Source: Chitinophagales bacterium
Lineage (GTDB): Bacteria > Bacteroidota > Bacteroidia > Chitinophagales > Saprospiraceae
Length of the DNA: 64,000 bases
Assembly (NCBI GenBank): GCA_013299105.1
Contig: JAAFJY010000003.1
Span: 278,279-342,278, forward strand
Direction: 5' to 3'
In this document: one piece after another, positions 18,026 to 26,819 of the stretch
Position numbering within the stretch: position 1 is the first letter of the stretch
Layout of the letters: each line of letters begins with the position of its first letter
The notes under the pieces: generated by a model
Database searches by the model: none
Told to the model about the DNA's origin: nothing
What the model saw: the letters and a program-made list of their open reading frames with translations, nothing else
Program-made: the position numbers and the translations under genes

Positions 18026-19147
18026 TTACTTTGCTTCTGAAAAATCGGCATTCATCCGCTCATTCAAGGTATTTGAAAGGCGTTTGATGACAACAGTAGC
18101 TATCGAAATACCGCAGAAAACCAGACCCAAAACGAAAAGCGGCCAAGGCTGCGCAACTCCTTTGCCATAGGTGCAGACGCTCAAGATGAGAAGTGTGGAA
18201 AAGGGCAACGACAAGGCCACAAAATTCAAGGCCAAGCCAGGATCGAAGGTGAAATGAGGATTGTGTTGGTCCCCACTACTCTCCATTGCATGTACGCTGG
18301 AAACATGGGCAAAAGGCCAAAAACTAGCCGCACTTTGTGGGAAAACAATGGCCAGCATCGCCGCTTCAGGCGAAAGTTGTGGAAAGAGGGCCAGAAACAA
18401 AGCACTCAACAAAAAAGTAAGCCCAGCCCGCAAGCATAGAATATTGCCAATGAGTTTGAGTTGTGTCCAGTTGAGCTGGACCGAAATCCCGATGAACAAC
18501 AAAACCAAAGGTGTCATCATGGCGCTTATTTTCAACACAATGTCTTGGCTGAATGCAGGTAAATTATCCAGGTGCCAACCCAAACTCATACAAACCAGTG
18601 CTCCGATCAACACCAGGTTGACAGGCTCGTTCAAGAGGCTTTTGCCAAGGTCTTTCAGTTTTGCTTTTTGCGAAACATTCTGTTCCGGATGTGAATGGTA
18701 ATACCAACGCATAGCCAGCAAGTAAAGCAAAATCAGCACAAAAATTTTGTTGCCCAAGTCGCCCAAAGCTGCCCAGGCCACTGGTTGCTCGCCCAAATAC
18801 TCGCTGACAATGGGAAAGCACGACAACCCAGGGGCCAAAGAAGGAACCATCATCAAGAGGCTGCGAAATGCCGGGCTGTTGCGCTCAATCCCCAACATGG
18901 GCAACAACAAGCAGCTCATTCCCAGGAGCAAGAGGTTGAAAACCAGGGCTAAAATCGGCAAGGCAATCAGCTCCCTGCTCAACTCGGTTTTCAGCAAGGC
19001 TACAAATATAGTAGCGGGCAAGGCCAGGCTTAGGATCAAGGTCTTGATGCCATTCAACTGCTCTTTGCCTTTGATTTTCGACTTTAAAAAATAGCCAATG
19101 GCGATCAAAACCAGCAGCGACAAGGCTTTTTGTAAAGCGAGGCTCAT
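18026..19147 (-). CDS. AEC-family (auxin efflux carrier type) permease
   Basis: 373 residues with about ten hydrophobic segments in two halves, starting MSLALQKALSLLVLIAIGYFL. Landmarks of the AEC family include LSLALPATIFVALLKTEL in the first half and the central MMTPLVLLFIGISVQL. AEC members export or import small organic acids or auxin-like compounds. The cargo cannot be read from sequence. It is downstream of the Tat-exported aminotransferase with a hairpin between them, so co-transcription is uncertain. Confidence 0.8.
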   Translation of the reverse strand: MSLALQKALSLLVLIAIGYFLKSKIKGKEQLNGIKTLILSLALPATIFVALLKTELSRELIALPILALVFNLLLLGMSCLLLPMLGIERNSPAFRSLLMMVPSLAPGLSCFPIVSEYLGEQPVAWAALGDLGNKIFVLILLYLLAMRWYYHSHPEQNVSQKAKLKDLGKSLLNEPVNLVLIGALVCMSLGWHLDNLPAFSQDIVLKISAMMTPLVLLFIGISVQLNWTQLKLIGNILCLRAGLTFLLSALFLALFPQLSPEAAMLAIVFPQSAASFWPFAHVSSVHAMESSGDQHNPHFTFDPGLALNFVALSLPFSTLLILSVCTYGKGVAQPWPLFVLGLVFCGISIATVVIKRLSNTLNERMNADFSEAK

Positions 19148-19191
19148 TTTATTGCTTTAGTTGAACTTTTATGAACTTTGTCAAAGCGAAT

Positions 19192-19214
19192 GGGGGCGAT
19201 CATGAATCGCCCCC
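19192..19214. terminator. GC-rich hairpin between aminotransferase and permease
   Basis: A 9-bp perfect stem GGGGGCGAT / ATCGCCCCC with a five-base loop. There is no T-tract on the minus-strand side, so it may be an attenuating or mRNA-end hairpin rather than a classical intrinsic terminator. Confidence 0.4.
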
Positions 19215-19255
19215 GAAGGCTATCGGATTTGCAGAAAACGGCTGGTTTAAGCTCC

Positions 19256-20437
19256 CTAAGCCATAACCTTTTTGAGGCTTTCTGTGAAAAGCTTCAACTC
19301 GTCTTTTAAGCCGACGGATACCCGGCAGTAAGTTTTGCCATCGATCAGGAAAGAGCGTACCGCTACCCCCGAATCGTACATTTTTTGCAAGAAAGCCTTG
19401 CCCTCCATTTCGATCGGAAACAAGATGAAGCTGGTGTAGGAAGGCACATAGTTGATGCCCATTTTCTTCAATTCCTGGTAGAGGTACTCGCGGCCTTCGG
19501 CGGTCCACTTGCGTGAATTGGCGTGGAATTCGGCGTCTTGAATGCTGGCAATCGCGGCGTTTACCGAAGTGATGCACATGCCCATATTGCCACGTACCAT
19601 GTCTTCTATTTTTTTCAAGGTACTAGGCAACGCCACGATGTAGCCTACGCGCAAGCCAGCCATCGCGTTGATTTTGCTGAAAGTACGGGCTACGATCACA
19701 TTTTTGCCCTTGGCCACGAGGTCCACCATGCTGGAAGCCATCGCATCGTCGAGGTATTCGAGGTAAGCTTCATCTACAAAAACGGGGACCTTGCTGGATA
19801 CCTTTTCGCAAAAACTGCGCAAGGCTTTGGCCTCGGTGATGCTGCCTGTTGGGTTGTTGGGGTTGCAAACGTAGATCAACTTGGTGTTGGCGTCGATGGC
19901 ACTTTCCATGCCAGCTAGGTCGTGCGACCAGTCTTTTTTCAAAGGCACATTTTTCCAACTTGCTTTGAAGGACTTGGCCGTATTGACCAGAGACATGTAA
20001 GCTGGATCAGCAGAAACAATATTGCCACCATTGATGAAATGGGTGATGGCGGTTTTTTCCAACAAATCGGTCGAACCAGGGCCCATCATGATGTAGTCTT
20101 CTGATACTCCTTCGCGTTCGGCGATCAGTTTGCGCAGCGTAGCAGCCTCACCGTGGGCGTAGCGGTTGCCTTGCATGGCCGTTTCCATGATGGCCAAGCG
20201 GGTTTTGGCGGAAGGGCCAAAAGGATTCTCATTGGCATTCAGGCGAGCCACTTGTGCAGGCGGATTGAGCGGCAGTTGGAAATCGAGCTCTTGCAAGCGG
20301 CTTTGTGCAGCCCATTGTATATTTTGCTCAGTGGAAAAGTCTCCCCGACCAATGGCAGCGGGCAACACCGCAGCACCGGAAGCCAGGGTCAAAGAAGAGC
20401 GCAGCCAGTCCCGGCGGCTGAATGTAGCATTTTTCAT
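19256..20437 (-). CDS. Tat-signal aminotransferase, histidinol-phosphate aminotransferase-like
   Basis: The start at 20437 gives 393 residues and places a twin-arginine signal at the front (SRRDWLRSSLTLASGAAVLP, Arg8-Arg9); the longer frame to 20491 lacks support. The rest is a class I/II fold-type I aminotransferase: ANENPFGPS, CNPNNPTG (191-198), VDEAYLEY (221-228) and the PLP lysine Lys255 in TFSKINAMAGLRVG. Sequence is closest in style to HisC, but export makes a biosynthetic HisC role unlikely. Exported, Tat-dependent relatives occur in Bacteroidota; the substrate is unknown. Confidence 0.85.
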   Translation of the reverse strand: MKNATFSRRDWLRSSLTLASGAAVLPAAIGRGDFSTEQNIQWAAQSRLQELDFQLPLNPPAQVARLNANENPFGPSAKTRLAIMETAMQGNRYAHGEAATLRKLIAEREGVSEDYIMMGPGSTDLLEKTAITHFINGGNIVSADPAYMSLVNTAKSFKASWKNVPLKKDWSHDLAGMESAIDANTKLIYVCNPNNPTGSITEAKALRSFCEKVSSKVPVFVDEAYLEYLDDAMASSMVDLVAKGKNVIVARTFSKINAMAGLRVGYIVALPSTLKKIEDMVRGNMGMCITSVNAAIASIQDAEFHANSRKWTAEGREYLYQELKKMGINYVPSYTSFILFPIEMEGKAFLQKMYDSGVAVRSFLIDGKTYCRVSVGLKDELKLFTESLKKVMA

Positions 20438-20766
20438 GATCAGTATATGTGGTGGATGAAAAGTTGAATACATATGCGTCAATTGATGCACAGCAATTCT
20501 GGAGGCTCATTGGCCTGTTTAACCACAAAATTGAAAGGACTGAATCAGGAAAAAAGAATAAAATTCAAAACTGCATCAGACAAAGATTGACATTTTTTGG
20601 CAGATTACAAGCTGGTTTTTATCAGAAGTTTAAATTCCAGACAAAATTTCGACACTTACTTTTAATGTGAAATTAAAATAAAAAAAGCAGACGAAATCCA
20701 ATATTAATTTCGCCCGCTTTTAGCTGAAAACAAATACTGTTGCTTTCTTTCCAACTTTTAAACGCT
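20438..20766. other. Gene-free stretch upstream of the aminotransferase
   Basis: 329 bases between two minus-strand genes. It contains the ctlX terminator-like hairpin (20676-20716) at its right side and otherwise AT-rich leader sequence for the aminotransferase. No gene is supported. Confidence 0.5.
20676..20716 (-). terminator. Intrinsic terminator-like hairpin after ctlX
   Basis: On the minus strand the sequence forms AAAAGCGGGCGAAAT paired with ATTTCGTCTGCTTTT (two G-U wobbles), loop about nine bases, followed by a run of seven T. It lies about 50 bases beyond the ctlX stop. Confidence 0.7.
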
Positions 20767-21708
20767 TCAATTTGTCAATTTCCGCTCTAAGAACACCTCT
20801 GCCATCATACATCGCGCACTTCCCCCGCCATAAGTCTCGATGGTTGGAATGGGGCTGTACAAAATAGTCGTATGTATTTCGATTTTGGCGATTTGGGCTA
20901 GGGTCAATGACTGGTAAGCTTGCTCAGACATGACCAAAAAGGTTTTACCCTCAGTATTCCTGACTTGTAGCATATTGCCGGCAAAGGACATCATTTGGGC
21001 GATACTCAGTTCGATCACTTCTTTATGTGTAGCGTCAAAATGGGCCAAGACCTTGGCTTTATCGGCGGGGTCTGGAATAGTGTCTAACACGATCACTACA
21101 AAAGTCTCGCCCAGGGCCATCATTACATTGGTGTGGTAAATGTCTTGTCCTTGTCCGTCCACGCTGTGAAAAAGCACTGGCAGGTAGTCCGTGACCTGAC
21201 AAAACTCCTCGATCAAATCGACATCGGTTCGCGGGCTCAGGCAGGCGTACACCAAATGGTTGGAGCGGTCTAAGATCATGCTGCCGGTACCTTCCAGGAA
21301 CTTATTTTGGGCTTCGTGCCCCTCCATGCGTACATGTTGGCTGATTTGGAACTGCTCTTTAAAACTTTGGAGCACGTCTTCGCGTCGCTCCAGGCGGCGT
21401 TTAGCGGCCTGCATGGGGTAAGTGATGATGGTACCATCTTGGTGAAAAGTGACCCAATTGTTGGGGAAAACTGCGTCAGGGGTCCGCGGTTCAGGTTGGT
21501 CTTCAACTACGATCACATTGATACCTGCTGTGCGCAAACGGCCCACCATTTCGTCGAATTCGCCTTGGGCTTTTTCGGCAATTTGCTCGGCGCTCAAGCT
21601 ACTGTCGTTGCGTTGAAAAGCATTGGAAGCAGCGGTCTCTTCATTGAACCCGAAGCTGGCTGGACGCACCATCATAATGGTATCCGTGGTTTGTTGAATG
21701 GCGGACAT
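20767..21708 (-). CDS. ctlX: Citrulline-utilisation hydrolase CtlX-like, arginine deiminase superfamily
   Basis: The start at 21708 (MSAIQQTTDTIMMVRP) gives 313 residues; the ATG at 21747 would add 13 without similarity. It has the guanidino-group-modifying enzyme layout: MMVRPASFGFN, TPDAVFPNNWVTFH (substrate-contacting acidic/Asn region), GTGSMILDR, YHTNVMMALG with the catalytic His, and GGGSARCMMAE with the nucleophile Cys300. NCBI names close relatives CtlX after Francisella citrulline utilisation, where it yields ornithine. Orphan here, without ornithine genes nearby, so the physiological substrate is inferred. Confidence 0.8.
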   Translation of the reverse strand: MSAIQQTTDTIMMVRPASFGFNEETAASNAFQRNDSSLSAEQIAEKAQGEFDEMVGRLRTAGINVIVVEDQPEPRTPDAVFPNNWVTFHQDGTIITYPMQAAKRRLERREDVLQSFKEQFQISQHVRMEGHEAQNKFLEGTGSMILDRSNHLVYACLSPRTDVDLIEEFCQVTDYLPVLFHSVDGQGQDIYHTNVMMALGETFVVIVLDTIPDPADKAKVLAHFDATHKEVIELSIAQMMSFAGNMLQVRNTEGKTFLVMSEQAYQSLTLAQIAKIEIHTTILYSPIPTIETYGGGSARCMMAEVFLERKLTN

Positions 21709-22009
21709 AATTTGGTTTTGTGGCGCAAATATACAGGGCAAGTACATTTTACCTAATAAATTCTCAAGCTCAAATTCAAACCCTGGTCGACACTTTACTG
21801 TTCTTGATCTTAAAAGCGAGCATACTTACTGCTAATCCTTTATTTTTGTCAGTAAGTATTTGAGCTAAAATAAACTGAACGTATTTGCTTTTGAGGTTTA
21901 GCAAAAAAAGAACACAACTTACTTTCATCCAGTTGCTTATCTTTTTTCACTAAACCCAAATCCGTCCACCTTATTTTTTTACGCTCCCTAACTCGAGTAA
22001 ATTTTGTAC
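21709..22009. other. Divergent intergenic region filled by hairpin element A1
   Basis: 301 bases between the ctlX and Spo0M-like starts. Nearly half is occupied by one copy of the long-hairpin element (21852-21990), leaving about 20 bases before the Spo0M-like start, so the element probably carries or displaces that gene's promoter. Confidence 0.7.
21852..21990 (-). mobile_element. Long-hairpin repeat family A, copy 1
   Basis: About 139 bases, inverted relative to copies 2, 3, 5 and 6. Ends: AGTATTTGAGCTAAAATAAA at the left and TTTACGCTCCCTAA at the right. The two halves are complementary, including ACGTATTTG / CAAATCCGT and GAGGTTTAGCAAAAAAAGAA / CTTTTTTCACTAAACCC. No coding capacity. Confidence 0.8.
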
Positions 22010-22474
22010 ATGATCAACAAAGTAAAAAAATGGCTGGGCATCGAAGGCATCAAGCTGGAAATCCTGCTTCCCGATGAAATCCAATCCTCCGATGGTTTTG
22101 TTACGGGATTGGTGCGTTTTCAGACCCAGCATACCCAAACCGTGACCCAGTTAAAAATGGTTTTCATTGAGCGCTATTCCCGCGGTCGCGGCAAAGAGAA
22201 ACGCGTGGACGAATACGAACTAGGCTACCTCGATTTTCGCGAACCCTTTGAAGTACCCGCCGGGCAGGAAGTCGAAGTGGAATTCACCTTGCCATTCAGC
22301 CTGGTACAATCCGAAATGGACGAAATGGCGAGTTCCAATTTCCTCTTGGGTGGGGTTGTCAATGCTGCCAAGAAAATGAGCGCCATCAAATCTGAATTCC
22401 GGGTAGAAGCCGAAGCCAAAGTCAAAGGCACTGCCCTTAATCCCTTTGACAAAAAGCCGATTGTGTTGAAGTAG
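22010..22474 (+). CDS. Spo0M-like arrestin-fold protein
   Basis: The ATG at 22010 is preferred over TTG at 22004; this gives 154 residues. It matches the SpoOM (PF07070) family: MINKVKKWLGIEGIKLEILLP, then DGFVTGLVRFQT, VEFTLPFSLVQSEMDEM. The family has an arrestin-like beta-sandwich and is found in many bacteria that do not sporulate. In Bacillus it influences sporulation onset and cell shape; in Bacteroidota the role is unknown. Shorter than Bacillus Spo0M (about 258 residues), so only the first domain is present. The hairpin element ends 19 bases upstream. Confidence 0.75.
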   Translation: MINKVKKWLGIEGIKLEILLPDEIQSSDGFVTGLVRFQTQHTQTVTQLKMVFIERYSRGRGKEKRVDEYELGYLDFREPFEVPAGQEVEVEFTLPFSLVQSEMDEMASSNFLLGGVVNAAKKMSAIKSEFRVEAEAKVKGTALNPFDKKPIVLK

Positions 22475-22569
22475 AGACAAGGCATGCCTTGTCTTTTCAA
22501 TTATTAATGGTTAATGGTTAGTTGTTAATTTTTGTGACTTGACCCTGCATATGCTGATTAAGAATAGAA

Positions 22570-23034
22570 CTATTGGCATTCCGGCTCCAGAAAACCTTGC
22601 TCAAAGCTCCATTTCCGGCAACCTTTCCTTGCCATTGCTTCCATGTTGGCCGCCACATCAGGCGCTTGCAAGCGCTGGCGATAAATTTTTGCCAACAAAA
22701 ATGCATTTTTCCGCATTTGCCCTGCGCTACAATCATCCTTGCTCAAACTGAACATCAGGGTCTCGACGGCCAGCGTGGTTTTGCCCGTTTCCAGAGCCAA
22801 TTGAGCCAGAGAATGGGCATACAAGCTGTTTTCTGGCCCGGATTGTGGGAAGTTTTGTCGAAATTTGGCATAGGCTTTGCTCAATTTCATGGCATGGGGC
22901 CAGTTTTTATCCCTTTCCCATTTTTGCTCCAGGCGTTCGATTTTGTTTTGTAACAATTGTTCTTTGCTGCATCCACCAAAAAGCAGCATAAAAAATACGC
23001 TGGTGGTGAACCTAAACGGCAAAGCGATGTTCAT
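22570..23034 (-). CDS. Lipoprotein with helical repeat character
   Basis: The start at 23034 (MNIALPFRF) gives 154 residues and puts a lipobox LFGGC in the right place; longer frames to 23169 run into the photolyase gene. After the acylated Cys comes a charged coiled-coil segment (SKEQLLQNKIERLEQKWERD) and TPR-like helices (ALETGKTTLAVETLMFSL). No family assignment. Divergent from the photolyase gene with 66 bases between starts. Confidence 0.7.
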   Translation of the reverse strand: MNIALPFRFTTSVFFMLLFGGCSKEQLLQNKIERLEQKWERDKNWPHAMKLSKAYAKFRQNFPQSGPENSLYAHSLAQLALETGKTTLAVETLMFSLSKDDCSAGQMRKNAFLLAKIYRQRLQAPDVAANMEAMARKGCRKWSFEQGFLEPECQ

Positions 23035-23100
23035 GCTCCATACCAAATAAAACCTAGTGGAGGGAGTGTAAGTAAACATGCTTCCTTTATTTTTTGGGCT

Positions 23101-24438
23101 ATGCAAAAAATCAGTATTTGTTGGTTGCGCCGCGATTTGCGGCTCCGAGACCAAGCGGCTTTGTACCATGCGTTGAAGGGCGAATACCCTGTTTTGCCTT
23201 TGTTTATTTTCGACCTCAATATACTAGAGAAACTACTAGACCGTAGTGATCCAAGGCTTACTTTTTTGCATGAAGCGATCAACGCGCTACAAGAAGAATT
23301 AAAATCTCTGGGTAGTGCTATGGTAGTGAAACATGGTCGACCAGCTGAAATTTGGGCCGAACTGCTTCGGACGCATTCCATTGCCGCCGTTTACACCAAC
23401 CACGATTATGAGCCCTACGCCTTGGAGCGGGATGGAGCTATCCGACAACTTTTACAGGAAAAAGCGATCCCATTTCACACTTGCAAAGACCAGGTGATTT
23501 TCGAAAAAACCGAAGTATGCAAGGCTGATGGCAGCCCCTACACGGTTTTTACGCCTTATTCCAGGGTTTGGAAAGCCAAACTGGCCTCCCAAATGGATAC
23601 TTTGCCCGATGGCAGCCCCGTTTCGTTTTACCTCAAGCCATATCCCAACGAAACCTATTTTGATCATTTTTTGAAGATTAGCCCTCAAGCAGTGCCTACG
23701 CTGGAGGAAATGGGTTTTCAAAGGAGCAATATAGAAATACCTTCCACCAGCGTATCCCAGGGTTTGATCAAAAATTACGATAAGACCCGTGATTTTCCCG
23801 CCGTTTTGGGCACTTCTCGCTTGGGAATCCATTTTCGTTTTGGCACGATCAGCATTCGCGAAAAGGCATTGAAAGCTGGCCCTTTGAACGAAACATACTT
23901 GAACGAACTGATCTGGCGCGATTTTTATGCCCAAATCCTGGCCAATTTTCCGCACGTGGCCAAGGGGGCTTTCCGCCCGGAATACGACCAGATCGAATGG
24001 CGCAACGACCCGGCTGAATTCGAGAAATGGTGTCAGGGTAAAACGGGCTACCCGATCGTGGACGCGGGCATGCGCGAGCTCAACGCCACTGGCTATATGC
24101 ACAACCGTGTGCGCATGATCACTGCCAGTTTTTTGAGCAAACACTTGCTGATCGACTGGCGCTGGGGTGAGGCGTATTTTGCCGAAAAACTACTGGATTT
24201 CGATTTAGCCAGCAACAATGGTGGTTGGCAATGGGCCGCAGGTTGTGGCACCGACGCAGCGCCCTATTTCCGGATTTTTAGCCCTGCGGCACAACAAGAT
24301 AAGTTCGACAAGGAGGGCAAATACATCCGTCGCTGGGTGCCTGAATATGGCACTGCGGCCTACTCCAAGCCCATTGTAGATCACGCTTTTGCCCGCGAGC
24401 GTTGCCTGGCTACTTACAAGGCGGCTTTAAAAGGGTAA
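23101..24438 (+). CDS. phrB: Deoxyribodipyrimidine photolyase / cryptochrome family
   Basis: The ATG at 23101 (MQKISICWLRRDLRLRD) gives 445 residues; the frame upstream to 22957 is untranslated. The N-terminal alpha/beta antenna domain (WLRRDLRLRDQAAL, HDYEPYALERD) precedes the FAD domain with GTISIREKAL, ELIWRDFYAQIL, GYPIVDAGMRELNATGYMHN, RVRMITASFLSKHLL and DLASNNGGWQWAAGCGTDAA. This is the class I CPD photolyase pattern, repairing UV pyrimidine dimers with light. Whether it uses MTHF or another antenna cannot be told. Its last ~101 bases exist in a second copy at 29363-29463. Confidence 0.9.
   Translation: MQKISICWLRRDLRLRDQAALYHALKGEYPVLPLFIFDLNILEKLLDRSDPRLTFLHEAINALQEELKSLGSAMVVKHGRPAEIWAELLRTHSIAAVYTNHDYEPYALERDGAIRQLLQEKAIPFHTCKDQVIFEKTEVCKADGSPYTVFTPYSRVWKAKLASQMDTLPDGSPVSFYLKPYPNETYFDHFLKISPQAVPTLEEMGFQRSNIEIPSTSVSQGLIKNYDKTRDFPAVLGTSRLGIHFRFGTISIREKALKAGPLNETYLNELIWRDFYAQILANFPHVAKGAFRPEYDQIEWRNDPAEFEKWCQGKTGYPIVDAGMRELNATGYMHNRVRMITASFLSKHLLIDWRWGEAYFAEKLLDFDLASNNGGWQWAAGCGTDAAPYFRIFSPAAQQDKFDKEGKYIRRWVPEYGTAAYSKPIVDHAFARERCLATYKAALKG
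24332..24432 (+). repeat. phrB 3' end, source copy of a 101-bp duplication
   Basis: These bases recur at 29363-29463 with a single mismatch. Here they are in frame at the end of the intact photolyase gene, so this is the parental copy. Confidence 0.9.
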
Positions 24439-24458
24439 GGCCTTTGTGCTAATTGAAA

Positions 24459-26735
24459 TTATGTTGTTATAAGATTCGCCTTTGCTAACTGGCTCCTTCG
24501 AAAGGCTTGTGTCGAGATTGTTTGTTGGAAAGCCAAACGGGCCATAAGGTAACTCAGCGTCGATTCTGCACCTTGGTTCATGTTGACCTGCGTTTCCTCC
24601 AAGCCATCGTAACAACCACCAGTACAGGGATTGTAAATGATTTGATGAAGGTGGTTGCGCCCTAAAAACCAGTCGAAAGCGATTTCCATTTTTTTCTGAT
24701 AGTTATCTTCGCCAAATACTTCGTGGAAGAGCCGCAAGGCCGATATAGTATAGGCTACATCAAGGGGTTGTTCACCATAGTCTGATTTTTCATTCCCTTT
24801 TTGCATCCAGCCACGGTTAGAAATGACTTTGATGCCTTCTTCATTGAAAGTGTGTTTGAGCAAAAAATTGAATGATTGGTAGGCAATATCTTTATAAGCT
24901 ACTTCACCGCAAATTAAGTAGGTGCATAGCATGGCTTCGGGTAAAATACTGTTGCCATAGGTGAGGTACGGTTCATACCAATGCCAGCCATCGACTGATT
25001 CGTTTCGGTACAATTTTGTCAATCGTTTGGCGAACGTCTCTAATACTTTTTTGCATCTTACTGATGGCAGTTCCTGGAAGTAATAAAATAAACCCTTGAT
25101 ACTGAAGGCCATGGCGCGCGGCGAGTACATGTTTTCTATATGCGAAAATGCTTTTACAAGCAGTTTCTCCGCTTGAAGGGCTAAGTCGACAGGCAAGATA
25201 TCGCGTTTAGCAATCAGATAGCCCAAAGCCCAAATTGCACGCCCGTTGGAATCTTCTAAATTGACTTCTGCATTTTGGTTTGTAAATTCTTGCTCAACGT
25301 TAACATAGTTTAAAAAAGAACCGTCGGGTTGTTGGCAATATTCAATGAAATTCAAGTATGTTTTGATGTATAACAATTCTCTTTTGCCCAAATGCTGTTC
25401 AAAATGCATACATATTGCGATTAATGCACGGGCATTGTCGTCGAGGGTGTAACCTGACGAGAGATCCGGGTGGTTGATTTTTGCAAACTGAATCATGCCG
25501 AAGGAAGTGGTCATTTTTTTGACATGGCTCAGGTTAATGTCCGGTGGAGCGTAATGCAATTCGATGTTTCGGGGGTCAAGCTGTTGGAACAAGTTGGCGT
25601 GTTCGACTGCTGCATTTTCCCAGGCGGCAAAAATGACACGTTGTAAGCCATTGTTAATCATGCTATTGCGCAATGCACGATTGCCTAACAAGCAATTTGT
25701 GGCGGCACTGAGTTGTGGTGAATTCTGAAAGTCAATGAGGATGCCTGCATCGTCCCTTAACAACTCACGTGCATGAGGAATAGGGGTGGAAATAATGGCA
25801 CAAGCACAACTTACTGCGTAAGAAAAAGTACCACTTACTGCTTGATTGGGATCCTTAGACGTGAACAAATAAATGTCAGTCATTTGCAGATATTCCAACA
25901 ATTCGGGGAGTGGTAAATAGGCGTTGATGAATTTCACATGGTTTTCGAGCGACAACTCCGCCACCTTTGCTTCCAACATGCGGCGGTACAGCTCGCCTTC
26001 TTGTCGCAAGACCGTGGGATGGGTTTTTCCAATGGCCAAGAACAAAACTTCGGGGTGAGAGGCTACAATCTTCGGTAAGGCGTTCAATGTCGTTTCGATA
26101 CTTTTTCCAGAACTGATCAAACCAAAGGTGGACAGTACTTTTCGGCCGCTCAATCCGTATTTTTTTTTCAGGAAAGTTTTGCCCAAATGCGGCACCAAGT
26201 GAACGCCGTGGGCAATGACCTTGATTTTTTCGGTTGGAACATCGTATTCATCAGCGAGGATTTGCGCGGCGTTATTGGTCATTACGACTACCGCTTCGCA
26301 GGCCGCTGCGATCGCGCCGATCTTCCTTGTCAAGGTCTCATCTACTTTGGGCAATACAGTATGAAAAGCAATGACCAGCGGTTTGTGAATGCTTTTTAAA
26401 AAATTTAAAAAATCTATCTCGCTGATCGGTTCAAAGAATCCGAATTCGTGTTGAAGCAACACAATCTTAATTCGTTCGTCGGTATTGATGGTCTCTGCCA
26501 AATGCAAATACGCCTCGGGGTCGGAGGTGTCGAGTACCTCTCGGACCTCGGGAGGGTAAGTGTGTTTTTCTTGGGCCATTTCCAAGGCACAAACGCTGAA
26601 GCCAAAAGAGGGGGCGAATTTGTCTCGTAAGGCTTTTAAAAGGTCTTGCGAAAAAGTTGCTATTCCACATTCACGAGGGGGATACGAACTGATCAGGAGA
26701 ATTTCAGGAGCAAGCAGATCGGAATGGTTTGTCAT
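24459..26735 (-). CDS. GT4-type glycosyltransferase fused to an alpha/alpha-barrel domain
   Basis: 758 residues in two parts. Residues 1 to ~390 are a GT-B glycosyltransferase of the GT4 style: SSYPPRECGIATFSQDLL, VLLQHEFGFF, VIAHGVHLVPH, STFGLISSGKSIET, DIYLFTSKDP. Residues ~400 to 758 are helical with repeated aromatic blocks (YTLDDNARALIA, NSILPEAMLCTYLI, YDGLEETQVNMNQGAESTL), resembling six-hairpin glycosidase folds. It lies 84 bases downstream of the GH130 gene on the same strand, suggesting joint action on a mannose- or glucose-containing glycan. The fusion suggests a coupled synthesis/trimming enzyme, but this is inference. Confidence 0.8.
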   Translation of the reverse strand: MTNHSDLLAPEILLISSYPPRECGIATFSQDLLKALRDKFAPSFGFSVCALEMAQEKHTYPPEVREVLDTSDPEAYLHLAETINTDERIKIVLLQHEFGFFEPISEIDFLNFLKSIHKPLVIAFHTVLPKVDETLTRKIGAIAAACEAVVVMTNNAAQILADEYDVPTEKIKVIAHGVHLVPHLGKTFLKKKYGLSGRKVLSTFGLISSGKSIETTLNALPKIVASHPEVLFLAIGKTHPTVLRQEGELYRRMLEAKVAELSLENHVKFINAYLPLPELLEYLQMTDIYLFTSKDPNQAVSGTFSYAVSCACAIISTPIPHARELLRDDAGILIDFQNSPQLSAATNCLLGNRALRNSMINNGLQRVIFAAWENAAVEHANLFQQLDPRNIELHYAPPDINLSHVKKMTTSFGMIQFAKINHPDLSSGYTLDDNARALIAICMHFEQHLGKRELLYIKTYLNFIEYCQQPDGSFLNYVNVEQEFTNQNAEVNLEDSNGRAIWALGYLIAKRDILPVDLALQAEKLLVKAFSHIENMYSPRAMAFSIKGLFYYFQELPSVRCKKVLETFAKRLTKLYRNESVDGWHWYEPYLTYGNSILPEAMLCTYLICGEVAYKDIAYQSFNFLLKHTFNEEGIKVISNRGWMQKGNEKSDYGEQPLDVAYTISALRLFHEVFGEDNYQKKMEIAFDWFLGRNHLHQIIYNPCTGGCYDGLEETQVNMNQGAESTLSYLMARLAFQQTISTQAFRRSQLAKANLITT

Positions 26736-26819
26736 AATTAGAAAATGTGTTAAAAACGGAAATTAAAGTGCTATCGCCTGCCCATGAAAGATCTTTGATG
26801 CCAGAGAGGGCAATGAATG

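Noticed and set aside
21852..21990. Hairpin element A1 as an ordinary terminator
   Set aside because: Size, conserved ends and six copies in both orientations indicate a dispersed element, although it may end transcription incidentally.
23452..24144. 230-residue minus-strand open frame
   Set aside because: Antisense to the photolyase FAD domain, with no independent support.
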